Shown in pieces: positions 30,528 to 39,308 of a DNA stretch of 64,000 nucleotides (position 1 is its first letter; every line of letters starts with the position of its first letter). Below the pieces are notes generated by a model, which saw only the letters and a list, made by a program, of their open reading frames with translations, was not told the origin of the DNA and made no database searches. The translations under genes were made by a program, and so were the position numbers. Source of the stretch: Chloroflexota bacterium (lineage in GTDB: Bacteria > Chloroflexota > Anaerolineae > Anaerolineales > UBA11579); the NCBI GenBank assembly GCA_016191875.1, contig JACPVG010000029.1:208237-272236 (forward strand), in the 5' to 3' direction.

Positions 30528-32291
30528 ATGTTGGGGCGCAAAGACCAACTCAGCAAAACGAGACAGCGCGGCCAGGGTCTGGTGGAATTTGCGCTGGCTC
30601 TTCCGATTCTGTTGCTGCTGTTGTTTGGCATCATCGAATTTGCCCGCTTGATGTTCATCTACACAGTTGTGGCGACCGCCAGCCGCGAGGGCGCGCGCTA
30701 TGGCGCTTCGGTGGGCAGCGGCGGCGGTACGGCCCAGTACATGGATTGCACCGGCATACGCAACTATGCCGTGCGCATTGGCGCCCTGGCCGGGATGACC
30801 ACCGGCAACATCGCTATTTTGTATGATGATGGGAATGGCGTAGTCACGCTCCCCAACCCGCCCAGCGTGCCGACCGCCAGCTATGATTCCGGTTCCGCCG
30901 ATGTCACCCGATTTGCCAGTTGTGAAGCGCTGGTGGCGTCCACGGACGACGTGACGCTCGGCGACCGAATCATCGTCACGACCTGGACGACCTTCACGCC
31001 CATGACCGGCCTGATCCCACAGATACCTACGTTCACGATCTCATCAACCAGCCGGCGCACCATCCTCAAGCAGGTCGTGCTGGTGGGCAATGCCGGCGGT
31101 GGGGGCGGGGGTGGAGGCGGTGGGGGCGGGGGCGGGAACACCGCGCCGACGGTAACCATCAATTCCCCATCCGGCGGGGAGACCTTTGCCAATGGGGCCA
31201 CCGTGATGTTCACCGGCACGGCCACGGATACGCAGGACGGAAACATCAGCGGGAACATCTCCTGGAGTTCGAGCATTGACGGCAACCTGGGCACCGGCGC
31301 CAGCATCAGCACCAGTTCGCTGACTCCCGGAAACCACACAGTCATCGCCACTGTCACCGACGCGGGCGGCCTGCAAGGTTTTGACAATGTGAGTTTCACG
31401 GTTTCGTTCAGTTCCAATACGCCGCCATCCGTGGCGATTACTTCCCCGGCTAATAATACCTACAAGGATGAAGGCCAAACGATTTCATTTGCCGGTTCAG
31501 CCAACGACGCCCAGGACGGCGACATCAGCGGGAACATTGTATGGACCTCGAGCCTTGACGGAAATATAGGGAACGGGTCAACCTTCAGTACGGATACGCT
31601 ATCAGCGGGGACTCACACCATCACGGCCACCGTGACCGATTCGGGCGGGGAATCGGGGTCGGCCTCCATCACGGTGCAGATTTCGGCTGCGGGGGTTGAC
31701 GACCCGCCGATCATGACGATCACCTCGTCGCCGGATGGCTTTGAGTTCGCTTATGGGACGACCATCACCTTTACCGGCACATCCATCGACCCGGAGGATG
31801 GCAATATCAGCGCTTCCCAGGAATGGAATTCCAGCCTGGATGGAAGCCTGGGAACCGGCGTGACGCTGACCACCTCGTCGTTGAGCGTGGGCACGCACAC
31901 CATCAGCGCCACGGTGACGGATTCGGGGGGCAACGTGGTCACAGAGAGCATCACCATAACCATCAACACCTCGCCCGAGCCGCCGGTCTTCGCGGATGTA
32001 ACCGCCAACAAGTCTGGCAGCACCTGCCAGAACGCGACGGTTTCGTGGACGCTGAACGGGGCCTGGACAACGAACCCCGGCTCCAACCCGATCAGTTACC
32101 AGATCCAGGTGGTCGGCGGCGGCACTGGCTCCACGACTACCCTGTCCTGGAATACAGGCTCCCTGGGCAACAATGAAACCCGCGAAGTGAACGTCAACGC
32201 CGTTTTCACCGGCGGGCCATACAGCAACCCGCTCTTTATCTCGTTCAAGTGCCAGGGCGGGTTTATCACCGACGTCACTCACAGCCCATGA
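30528..32291 (+). CDS. TadE-like pseudopilin fused to Ig-like repeats
   Basis: 587 residues. Residues 14-65 (GQGLVEFALALPILLLLLFG) are a TadE-type class III pilin signal with the Glu at the expected place. A globular TadE-like part follows to about residue 185, then a run of 13 or more glycines, then three bacterial Ig-like repeats of about 90 residues (each with GTHTI/NHTVIATVTD), and a final fibronectin-like domain with two Cys. Ordinary TadE proteins end near 150-200 residues. The product is probably anchored in the membrane or pilus with an adhesive outer part. The stop overlaps the next TadE gene. Confidence 0.85.
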   Translation: MLGRKDQLSKTRQRGQGLVEFALALPILLLLLFGIIEFARLMFIYTVVATASREGARYGASVGSGGGTAQYMDCTGIRNYAVRIGALAGMTTGNIAILYDDGNGVVTLPNPPSVPTASYDSGSADVTRFASCEALVASTDDVTLGDRIIVTTWTTFTPMTGLIPQIPTFTISSTSRRTILKQVVLVGNAGGGGGGGGGGGGGGNTAPTVTINSPSGGETFANGATVMFTGTATDTQDGNISGNISWSSSIDGNLGTGASISTSSLTPGNHTVIATVTDAGGLQGFDNVSFTVSFSSNTPPSVAITSPANNTYKDEGQTISFAGSANDAQDGDISGNIVWTSSLDGNIGNGSTFSTDTLSAGTHTITATVTDSGGESGSASITVQISAAGVDDPPIMTITSSPDGFEFAYGTTITFTGTSIDPEDGNISASQEWNSSLDGSLGTGVTLTTSSLSVGTHTISATVTDSGGNVVTESITITINTSPEPPVFADVTANKSGSTCQNATVSWTLNGAWTTNPGSNPISYQIQVVGGGTGSTTTLSWNTGSLGNNETREVNVNAVFTGGPYSNPLFISFKCQGGFITDVTHSP

Positions 32292-32740
32292 TGCGCATAG
32301 ACATGAACGAATCGAGAGCACATTTGCTGAGAGAGCAGGAACGCGGCCAGAGCCTGGTCGAGTTGGCCGTTTCCATGGTGCTGATCATGACCCTGCTGGC
32401 GGGGGCAGTGGATATCGGACGCATCTTCTATACCTACGTTTCAATCCTGGATGCCTCTCAGGAGGGAGCGGTCTATGCCGCCATCGAGCCGGGCGTGGAT
32501 GCCGACATCATCGCTCGCGCCACCAACTCTTCAACCGCACCCATCGACCTGCGTAATGATCCCAACGTTTCGGTTACGGTTTCCCCGGTGGCCGCTTCGC
32601 GTTGTGCGGGGGCGCAGGCGACAGTGGCTGTCACATATAACTATACATTCACAATGCCGTTCGTCGGAACCTTCGTGCCTTTCGCCAGCATCCCCATCAC
32701 CGCCACCACGTCGTCCATCATCTTGCGCGACGATTGCTGA
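32288..32740 (+). CDS. TadE-like pseudopilin
   Basis: 150 residues from the ATG at 32288, overlapping the stop of the preceding gene. The TadE signal GQSLVELAVSMVLIMTLLAG lies at about 17-36; a soluble beta-rich part with two Cys follows. TadE proteins are minor pseudopilins of type IVc (Flp/Tad) pili. None of the core tad machinery (TadA, TadB, TadC, TadZ, RcpA) is in the window. A strong terminator follows. Confidence 0.85.
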   Translation: MMRIDMNESRAHLLREQERGQSLVELAVSMVLIMTLLAGAVDIGRIFYTYVSILDASQEGAVYAAIEPGVDADIIARATNSSTAPIDLRNDPNVSVTVSPVAASRCAGAQATVAVTYNYTFTMPFVGTFVPFASIPITATTSSIILRDDC

Positions 32741-32743
32741 ACT

Positions 32744-32770
32744 AAAAGGCGGCCCGGAGGCCGCCTTTTT
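32744..32770. terminator. Bidirectional intrinsic terminator
   Basis: AAAAGGCGGCC pairs with GGCCGCCTTTT around CGGA, with a T run on one side and an A run on the other. It lies between convergent TadE and Tad genes. Confidence 0.92.
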
Positions 32771-32773
32771 CTG

Positions 32774-34057
32774 TCATTGCATAAGCTCGATGATGGGCGG
32801 GACTTCGAAGGTGCGATCCTCGTCGTAGGTGACCTTGAACGAGCCGCTACCGTTGCCTTCCACGCGCTTGCTGATGACCTGCCCGACCACGCTGGTCTCG
32901 TCGGAACTGGAGCCGCCGCCGCGGGCCTGGACGGTGGAGTTGATGGCGTAGATCAGCCCGAAGATGGCATCGCCGCCGTTGCCGCGCACTTCGATGCTGC
33001 TGGAGTTGCTGCGGCTGACAAAGATGGCGATGCCCTTGTACGTGCAACTGGCCGTGCGGTCGCCATCCGTGCCGAGGCAGTTGTCGGCGGTGGGGGCTGA
33101 AATCGTCATGCCGGCGTTGCCGGTAAAGCGCAGGCCGCCGTCGATGAAGTAGAGTACGACTCCATCGCCGGAAAGTCCGCTGTTGCCGCTGAGAGCGAGA
33201 TCGCCGCTGATGCAATAAATCCCAGGGTCAAGCGTTCCGCCGTTTCCCAGGTCGCTGCCATTCACGTTGCCCGGAGTGAACACTCCTCCGCTCTCCGTGC
33301 TGCTGGAGGTGCACTGAGGTTCTTCCAGGAAACTGAGCGGGTCGTCTATCGGTTTTCCATTGTTCTGGCCGGTGTTGATCGGGTTGGGTGAGACCATCCC
33401 ATTCCCTGAATAGGTGTAGTTGCCAGTGCTGTTGATGCCGGTATCCGAGGTGATGCCGTAGCCGTTGTTGCCGGGGTCGAGGGCGCAACTGCTACCGCTG
33501 GTCTCGGTGGTATTAAGCCAGATGCCGCCGCCGAAGGCCTGTACGCCGCCGCTGTTGCCGCCGCCGGTGATCTCGATCGTATTGTCCCCGTCCTCCGCGC
33601 AGTTGCTCAACGTGACGATGGCGTTGCCGGTGACCGGCGAGTTGCGACCGTAGGCGCGGGCCACCGCTTCGACCTGGTTGGCGAGCTGGCCGGACCACAC
33701 AAATTGAATGAGCGAGGTATCTGTGAGGGCCCAGATCTTGACCTGGATGTATTCATCGTCCCCGGCGTAGGGGCCATCGGCGGGCGGGTAGTTGACCGTG
33801 ACGGTGTTGGTGGTGCCGTCATTATTGAAGCCGTTCACCGCCGCAAGCGCGAGGGCATCTGCGACCTCATCGCCTTCGTTGATGACGGCCAGGGCGGCCG
33901 CCAGGGCGGCGTTATCGGCGGCGTTCTGGGCGTCGCGCCGGTCGGCGTAGACACGACCGCCATCGATGGCCAGGGCGGTGAAGCCCAGCAAGGCGACCAT
34001 AACAGCCATGATCAAGACTATCGCCTGGCCACGCTCGTAACCACTTGTGGAATGCAT
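32774..34057 (-). CDS. Tad-domain (TadG-like) secreted protein, copy A
   Basis: 427 residues from the ATG at 34057 with AAAGGAA upstream. The N-terminus ERGQAIVLIMAVMVALLGFTALAIDGGRVYADRR is the Tad/TadG-like anchor, followed by the NAADNAALAAALA helix. The rest is a Gly/Asn/Ser-rich beta region with segments such as ITGGGNSGGVQAFGGG, resembling right-handed beta-helix polymers. It is a near-identical duplicate, in the same orientation, of the gene at 34270-35553. Likely a surface-exposed Flp-pilus-associated protein; the adhesive role is inferred. Confidence 0.85.
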   Translation of the reverse strand: MHSTSGYERGQAIVLIMAVMVALLGFTALAIDGGRVYADRRDAQNAADNAALAAALAVINEGDEVADALALAAVNGFNNDGTTNTVTVNYPPADGPYAGDDEYIQVKIWALTDTSLIQFVWSGQLANQVEAVARAYGRNSPVTGNAIVTLSNCAEDGDNTIEITGGGNSGGVQAFGGGIWLNTTETSGSSCALDPGNNGYGITSDTGINSTGNYTYSGNGMVSPNPINTGQNNGKPIDDPLSFLEEPQCTSSSTESGGVFTPGNVNGSDLGNGGTLDPGIYCISGDLALSGNSGLSGDGVVLYFIDGGLRFTGNAGMTISAPTADNCLGTDGDRTASCTYKGIAIFVSRSNSSSIEVRGNGGDAIFGLIYAINSTVQARGGGSSSDETSVVGQVISKRVEGNGSGSFKVTYDEDRTFEVPPIIELMQ

Positions 34058-34202
34058 AGGATAAATTCCTTTCTCCAATAAATCGTTTATCCCGCTTCTT
34101 GCCCCTGGCCCGTCCCTGCAAATGTGGAATGAATTATCCCATAGTTGCCTTTTTGCGCGGCCGGGCAAATGGCACTTAAGTACTAGTCGCCTGGTGATAG
34201 GC

Positions 34203-34240
34203 AAAAATCGAGGCGGCCAATGCCACCTGGCCGCCTCGAT
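34203..34240 (-). terminator. Terminator of Tad copy B
   Basis: A 13-bp perfect stem, ATCGAGGCGGCCA with TGGCCGCCTCGAT, around 8 bases, followed by TTTTT on the minus strand. Confidence 0.9.
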
Positions 34241-34269
34241 AGGAATTTCCGAACTCCTTTGGTTGTTGT

Positions 34270-35553
34270 CTATTGTTGCAGTTCGATGATGGGCGGGACT
34301 TCGAAGGTGCGATCCTCGTCGTAGGTAACCTTGAACGAGCCGCTGCCGTTGCCTTCCACGCGTTTGCTGATGATCTGCCCGACCACGTTGGTTTCATCGC
34401 TGCTGGAGCCGCCGCCGCGCGCCTGGACAGTGGAGTTGATGGCGTAGATGAGGCCGAAGACGGCGTCTCCGCCGTTGCCGCGCACCTCGATGCTGCTGGA
34501 ATTGCTGCGGCTGACGAAAATGGCAATGCCTTTGTACGTGCAGGAGGCGGTGCGGTCGCCCTCGGTGCCGAGGCAGTTGGAGTCAGTGGGGGCCGAAATC
34601 GTCATGCCGGCGTTGCCGGTAAAGCGCAACCCGCCGTCGATGAAGTACAACACAACGCCCTCGCCGGAGAGCGCATTGTTGCCGCTGACGTCTACATCAC
34701 CGGAGATGCAGTAGATTCCCGGTTGCAGTACCCCACCATTGCTCAGGTCGCTGCCGTTGATGTTGCCGGGGGTGAAGTTGCCACCGCTCTCTGTGCTACT
34801 GGAGGTGCACTGAGGTTCTTCCAGGAAACTGAGCGGGTCGTCTATCGGTTTTCCGTTGTTCTGGCCGGTGTTGATGGGTGTGGGAGACAGGTTGGTCTCG
34901 CCGGAGTAAGAATAGTTGCCCGTGCTATTGATGCCTGTGTCCGATGTGACGCCGTAGCCGGTATTGCCGGGGTCAATCGCGCAACCGCTGCCGCTCTCGG
35001 TGGTATTGATCCAGATGCCACCGCCATAGGCCTGCACGCCGCCGCTGTTGCCGCCGCCGGTAATCTCAATTGTGTTGCCGCCATCCACGGCGCAATTGCC
35101 GAGCGTGACGATGGCATTGCCGCTGACCGGCGAGTTGCGGCCATAGGCGCGGGCCACGGCCTCAACCTGGTTGGCGAGCTGGTCAGGCCAGACGAACTGG
35201 ATGAGCGACGTGTCCGTAACGGCCCAGATCTTGACCTGCACGTATTCATCGTCGCCGGCGTAAGGGCCATCGGTGGGGGGATAGTAGACCAAAACGGTGT
35301 TTGTCGTTCCGTCGTTATCGAAACCATTGATGTCGGCGATGGAGAGCGCCGCGGTCGTGTGGTTGCCTTCGTTGATGATGGCCAGGGCGGCCGCCAGGGC
35401 GGCGTTATCGGCAGCGTTCTGGGCGTCGCGGCGGTCAGCATACACCCGGCCGCCATCCACCGCCAGCGCGGTGAATCCCAAGAGGGCGACCATGACGGCC
35501 ATGATCAGGACAACCACCTGGCCGCGTTCGTACGTGTGGATTGTATTTGTCAT
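34270..35553 (-). CDS. Tad-domain (TadG-like) secreted protein, copy B
   Basis: 427 residues, exactly as long as copy A, starting MTNTIHTYERGQVVVLIMAVMV. Domain order is the same: Tad anchor, helix with ADRRDAQNAADNAALAAALA, then a Gly/Asn-rich beta region, ending PPIIELQQ. Differences from copy A are scattered conservative substitutions and two compensating single-residue indels. A 56-base stretch (34799-34854) is identical to 33303-33358 in copy A. It has its own terminator and presumably its own promoter, so the duplication gives two expression units. Confidence 0.85.
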   Translation of the reverse strand: MTNTIHTYERGQVVVLIMAVMVALLGFTALAVDGGRVYADRRDAQNAADNAALAAALAIINEGNHTTAALSIADINGFDNDGTTNTVLVYYPPTDGPYAGDDEYVQVKIWAVTDTSLIQFVWPDQLANQVEAVARAYGRNSPVSGNAIVTLGNCAVDGGNTIEITGGGNSGGVQAYGGGIWINTTESGSGCAIDPGNTGYGVTSDTGINSTGNYSYSGETNLSPTPINTGQNNGKPIDDPLSFLEEPQCTSSSTESGGNFTPGNINGSDLSNGGVLQPGIYCISGDVDVSGNNALSGEGVVLYFIDGGLRFTGNAGMTISAPTDSNCLGTEGDRTASCTYKGIAIFVSRSNSSSIEVRGNGGDAVFGLIYAINSTVQARGGGSSSDETNVVGQIISKRVEGNGSGSFKVTYDEDRTFEVPPIIELQQ

Positions 35554-35838
35554 GCTGCACCTCTTCCCATGTTGCGTGTCTCTTCAATATTAACGCCAAA
35601 TCCTCGAATTAATTACAAAGATGAATGACAAATTGGTACTACTTGCAGTTCTGTCATTAACCTGGCATGTTGGCGATTGTGGCGGCCCGCCGTTTCCGCC
35701 GCTATACTGAGGGTAAGAACGAATCGTATTGCTCGATATTGATCCTCCGGACTGGAGCGTAGCGGTCCGCGGAAGCCTGAAGGGAATCCTTCGAAGAAAC
35801 TGGAGCATGGCAAAACCTGAGAGGAGAAACCAGACCTG
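35554..35838. other. Intergenic region upstream of mscL
   Basis: No gene is supported. A TATACT box at 35703-35708 could start a leader of about 130 bases ahead of mscL, with small hairpins such as GAAGG-GAAT-CCTTC. No known riboswitch family is recognised. The leftward part must hold the promoter of Tad copy B. Confidence 0.4.
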
Positions 35839-36198
35839 TTGAAGGAGTTCAGAGAATTCGCTTTGAAGGGCGATGTGCTGGACCTGGCAATCGGAATCAT
35901 CCTGGGAGCGAATTTCAACGCCATCGTAAATTCGCTTGTCCAGGATATCGTTATGCCGCCGCTAGGGATGCTATTGGGAGGAGCAGATTTCGCCCAGTTC
36001 GATTTCCTGTTGAAGCAAGGCATTCCGGCCGGGCCATATGGTTCGCTGGAGGCCGCTCAGGGCGCCGGGGCAGTCACGTTAAATTACGGTGCATTCATCA
36101 GCGTTCTGATGAGTTTCCTGATCATTGCCATCGTGCTGTTCTTCCTGGTGTGGGGAATAAATCGATTCCGCTCCAGACTGGAAGAAGGAGTGCCCTGA
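35839..36198 (+). CDS. mscL: Large-conductance mechanosensitive channel
   Basis: 119 residues from a TTG with GAGAGGAG upstream. The family hallmarks are present: N-terminal KEFREFALKGDVLDLAIGIILGANFNAIVNSLVQD (TM1 with the Gly/Ala/Val pore face), VMPPLGML, a loop, and TM2 FISVLMSFLIIAIVLFFLVW, ending with a charged cytoplasmic helix. It releases solutes during hypo-osmotic shock. Confidence 0.94.
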   Translation: MKEFREFALKGDVLDLAIGIILGANFNAIVNSLVQDIVMPPLGMLLGGADFAQFDFLLKQGIPAGPYGSLEAAQGAGAVTLNYGAFISVLMSFLIIAIVLFFLVWGINRFRSRLEEGVP

Positions 36199-36318
36199 GT
36201 TCTGAAAACTCGGAGCAGATTTTAGTTTCGCAGTTTATGTGCGGATACTATAATTCTGGTACGACTTGTGCAATGTATGCTTTGCAGGCAACGGCCTGAA
36301 CAGTGCTGGAGGCTTCTC

Positions 36319-36960
36319 ATGCGCGACAAAAAACTATTGACCCAGATCACGCTGCTGGTATTGCTTCTGGCGGTAGGTTTCGGCAGCAGCCTTCAGGCGA
36401 TTGCCCAGGATGGCGACGTTCAGATGAAATCGCAGAGCATCGCCGCTGGCAATAGCTACGATATCTCGATCGGCAAGGCCGGCGTTTATCTCAGCGAAAC
36501 ACTGATGACGGGGACGATCGTTATTACTCGGGAGGAATCCGTCAAGGCGCACTCCGGCGGTTGCCGCCTGTCGATAGCCACCTATCCCTGTGGAAACCGT
36601 TCGCATCTCATCGTGTGGCAGCAGCGCATGCTGGAGGTTCACGTCTACCAGGAAGGCGGCAAGGAGTATCCCTTTATCAAGGGCCTGGCCTACGTCTATT
36701 TCAACCTTGATCTCTTGACCCGGCGCGCCTGGGAAAAGGACAAGGATGGGCGAATGAGCATCTGGTGGTGGGATGCATTCAATATCAAATGGGTGAAATG
36801 CCCTACCTTTCTCAAGCGCGATGCCAGCGCCCCACAGGGCAGACTTGTGTGTTACCTGGAAGAAATGGGCACGTATGGCCTGGGAGTCAGGCAGGAAGAC
36901 CTGATTATCAAGTTGATCAAACTGGGTATCATTACGGTCACTCCGACCAAGAAGCCCTGA
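36319..36960 (+). CDS. Secreted protein of unknown function
   Basis: 213 residues from the ATG at 36319, preceded by GGAGG. A signal peptide (about 1-32) ends near LQAIAQDG. The mature part is beta-rich with two cysteine pairs and segments SGGCRLSIATYPC and WWWDAFNIKWVKCPTFL. No family is recognised. A terminator follows. The high aromatic content and cysteines suggest a folded, disulfide-bonded extracytoplasmic domain. Confidence 0.65.
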   Translation: MRDKKLLTQITLLVLLLAVGFGSSLQAIAQDGDVQMKSQSIAAGNSYDISIGKAGVYLSETLMTGTIVITREESVKAHSGGCRLSIATYPCGNRSHLIVWQQRMLEVHVYQEGGKEYPFIKGLAYVYFNLDLLTRRAWEKDKDGRMSIWWWDAFNIKWVKCPTFLKRDASAPQGRLVCYLEEMGTYGLGVRQEDLIIKLIKLGIITVTPTKKP

Positions 36961-36984
36961 TCACTGTCCGGGATGTGCCAGGTC

Positions 36985-37016
36985 GAGACCGCTCCGATGG
37001 GGCGGTCTCTTTGTTT
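36985..37016 (+). terminator. Intrinsic terminator
   Basis: GAGACCGC pairs with GCGGTCTC around a 9-base loop, followed by TTTGTTT. It separates the secreted protein gene from the next ECF sigma gene. Confidence 0.75.
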
Positions 37017-37083
37017 GGGCGGACCGAGGTTGCCAACAACTTGCAACCGGATTGAGCCGTCTCCGTATATACTGGTAGCAGCC

Positions 37084-37701
37084 ATGTTGCATGGGAGCAG
37101 GACATTGCAATCCGAAGAATCTGAATGGTTGACCCTGGCCCGGTCGGGTGATGACGAGGCCTTCGCTGAACTTGTTGAAGCCTACCAGCGGCCAGTGTAC
37201 AACCTATGCTACCGGATGCTCGGCAACGCCGGCGATGCCGAAGATGCCGCGCAAGAGACCTTCATCCGCGCTTATCGCGCGCTGAACAGCTACGACCCGG
37301 CGCGCAAATTCTCGACCTGGCTGTTGAGTATTGCATCCAACTACTGCATAGACCAGCATCGCCGTCGCAGGCTTCAAACGTTTTCATATGATGCGCTGCC
37401 TGTGCCGGAGATCGCCGACTCTTCGCCGGGATTGGAGAGCCATGCGGTTTACCACCAAGATCAGGCGGTGGTGCAACGGATGCTGGCCCTGTTGGGGCCG
37501 GTGGACAGAAACGCGGTGATCATGCGTTATTGGTATGAGTACTCCTACGAGGAAATCGCTGAGGCGCTGGATCTGTCCGTGAGCGCAGTCAAGAGCCGGT
37601 TGCATCGCGCCCGGCGGGAGTTGGCTGCCGGGTGGAGCCAGGAGGAACGAACTCTTGAGGCCCGGCTGGAAAGGAAACAACATGAGTCACCCGCTTATTG
37701 A
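37084..37701 (+). CDS. ECF-type RNA polymerase sigma factor
   Basis: About 205 residues from the ATG at 37084. Region 2 has FAELVEAYQRPVYNLCYRML and the DAEDAAQETFIRAYRAL signature; KFSTWLLSIASNYCIDQHRRRR ends region 2. Region 4 has AVIMRYWYEYSYEEIAEALDLSVSAVKSRLHRARREL. This matches the RpoE/SigW-type ECFs. The following membrane protein starts within its last 20 bases, a coupling typical of sigma/anti-sigma pairs. Confidence 0.92.
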   Translation: MLHGSRTLQSEESEWLTLARSGDDEAFAELVEAYQRPVYNLCYRMLGNAGDAEDAAQETFIRAYRALNSYDPARKFSTWLLSIASNYCIDQHRRRRLQTFSYDALPVPEIADSSPGLESHAVYHQDQAVVQRMLALLGPVDRNAVIMRYWYEYSYEEIAEALDLSVSAVKSRLHRARRELAAGWSQEERTLEARLERKQHESPAY

Positions 37702-38143
37702 AGAGGGCAATTTGAATCAGGTCTGGGAAGAAATCGAGGTCGCGTTCGGCGGTGCAGGATTTGTTCAACCCGCTCCCGGTTTCTCGGCGCGGTTCCGGCT
37801 GCGGCTGAACGCGCGCCGCGCTGCGGAAGAGCGCCGCCGGGGCTTTCTGGTAGCGGTTCTGTGGATAGGCGTGGCGCTTCTGGCGGCTGCTGTGTTGGCC
37901 TGGCTGTTTGCGCCAGTGCTCGCCAATCCAGTCGATCTGTTTTCGAGGGCGATTCAAAAGGGCTGGAACGTCCTGACCTATCTAGGCACTCTGCTGGCTA
38001 TTGTATCCTCAGTGTATCAGTTCCTGCCCGATCTGGTCTCGCCTTCGCTGGTCTACAGCCTCCTGGCAGTGCTGGCGGCAGCGGCAAGTTGGGCCTATTC
38101 CACGCTGCGGGATTACGCATTTGTGCGAGGTGTGCGGTTATGA
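37682..38143 (+). CDS. Membrane protein, probable anti-sigma factor
   Basis: 153 residues from the ATG at 37682 with AAGGAA upstream, overlapping the sigma gene. A cytoplasmic part of about 60 residues precedes two or three membrane helices (about 61-85, 96-118 and 125-145). No zinc-binding anti-sigma motif is present. The position and the coupled start argue for a regulator of the upstream sigma factor. Its stop overlaps the next gene. Confidence 0.6.
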   Translation: MSHPLIEEGNLNQVWEEIEVAFGGAGFVQPAPGFSARFRLRLNARRAAEERRRGFLVAVLWIGVALLAAAVLAWLFAPVLANPVDLFSRAIQKGWNVLTYLGTLLAIVSSVYQFLPDLVSPSLVYSLLAVLAAAASWAYSTLRDYAFVRGVRL

Positions 38144-39174
38144 AGATCCAGAAATTGCTGATGGCATTCATGATGATGTGTTTGCTGCTGGTTTTCCCGC
38201 AGGATGTGAACGCGGCTGGTTTGGGCCGCCCCGTGCTGGATGACCGCATTATCATGGGAGGCACCTTCACGCTGGAGGCCGGTGAAGTGCAAGATGGCAG
38301 TCTGCTGGTATTGGGCGGCGTGGTGCAACTGGAGGCAGGCTCGCGCGTTGCGCGGGATGTCGTCGTGCTGGCCGGCACGGTCTCGATGGCAGGCGAAGTC
38401 GAGGGCAATGTGGTGGCGATTGGAGGGGTCGTAGCGCTGGCTGAGACTGTGTTCATCCATGGTGACTTGATCGCCCCGGCGTCGGTTGTCAGCATTTCTG
38501 AAGCCGCGGTGGTCGAAGGACAAATAATGACCGACCTGCCCGCGCTCCGCGTCACGCTGCCGGAAGCGCCGGCTGTGCCGCCTGTTCCCCAGGCGGAAAT
38601 CAGCCGGCCTGGCGCCATGAGTCTGGTCCTGGAGGCATTACAGCCTTTCTTCAGGGGCGTCTGGTTGATCTTTGTGTCGGCGGTTGCGGCGGCGCTTGGC
38701 GTGCTGGTGTACGTGTTCCTGCCCCAACAGACCCGGCTAGCCAGCGAGGCCGCCGGCGCGCAGCCGGCTGTAGCCGGCGGCGTTGGATTGCTTTCCATCG
38801 GGCTCTTGTTTCCGCTGGCTTTCTTTCTGGGCATTACAATTCTGCTTATCCCGGTTTCCGCCGCGCTGCTTCTGGTGGCAGGCATTGCCTGGGTATTCGG
38901 CTGGATCGCAACCGGCCAGGAGGCGGGCCGAAGAGTGGCTGAAGCATTCGGCCAGGATTGGAGCACGGCTGCCCAGGTGGGAATCGGTACATTTGTACTC
39001 ACGCTAGTGGTCGGCAGCGTCGGGCTGATCTTCTGGGAATTTCTGGGCGTGATCGCGCTGATGATTGTGGGGGGAGTGGGAATGGGTGCGGTGGTGCTTA
39101 CCCGTTTCGGCACCCGCTCTTATGAGTCACCTGCCGTGCAAAACCCGCCGGGCCGGCCCGGAATCGACTTCTGA
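38140..39174 (+). CDS. Membrane protein with bactofilin-like beta-helix segment
   Basis: 344 residues from an ATG overlapping the previous stop. A signal peptide or anchor (about 1-26) is followed by short repeats with alternating Val/Gly/Leu (about 45-135: GSLLVLGGVVQLEAGSRVARDVVVLAG and so on) that resemble the beta-helix of polymer-forming bactofilins. The C-terminal half has about four membrane helices. Such proteins occur next to ECF sigma factors in Chloroflexota; the function is unknown, perhaps envelope organisation. It is the third gene of a sigma operon. Confidence 0.65.
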   Translation: MKIQKLLMAFMMMCLLLVFPQDVNAAGLGRPVLDDRIIMGGTFTLEAGEVQDGSLLVLGGVVQLEAGSRVARDVVVLAGTVSMAGEVEGNVVAIGGVVALAETVFIHGDLIAPASVVSISEAAVVEGQIMTDLPALRVTLPEAPAVPPVPQAEISRPGAMSLVLEALQPFFRGVWLIFVSAVAAALGVLVYVFLPQQTRLASEAAGAQPAVAGGVGLLSIGLLFPLAFFLGITILLIPVSAALLLVAGIAWVFGWIATGQEAGRRVAEAFGQDWSTAAQVGIGTFVLTLVVGSVGLIFWEFLGVIALMIVGGVGMGAVVLTRFGTRSYESPAVQNPPGRPGIDF

Positions 39175-39308
39175 AAGCCGTACTCCGGGGAGCGGAAAAC
39201 CTTCATGTTATACTCGCTCGCAAATGAAGGCGAGTAATTATTGTATCTGTGAGCAACTAATCCATAATCCCGGGGTTATCCTGAGTGAGTCTACCTGTGA
39301 GGCCTGGT

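Noticed and set aside
34273..35628. Plus-strand open frame of 451 codons over Tad copy B
   Set aside because: The minus-strand protein has a clear Tad anchor and a close duplicate; the plus frame is its mirror.
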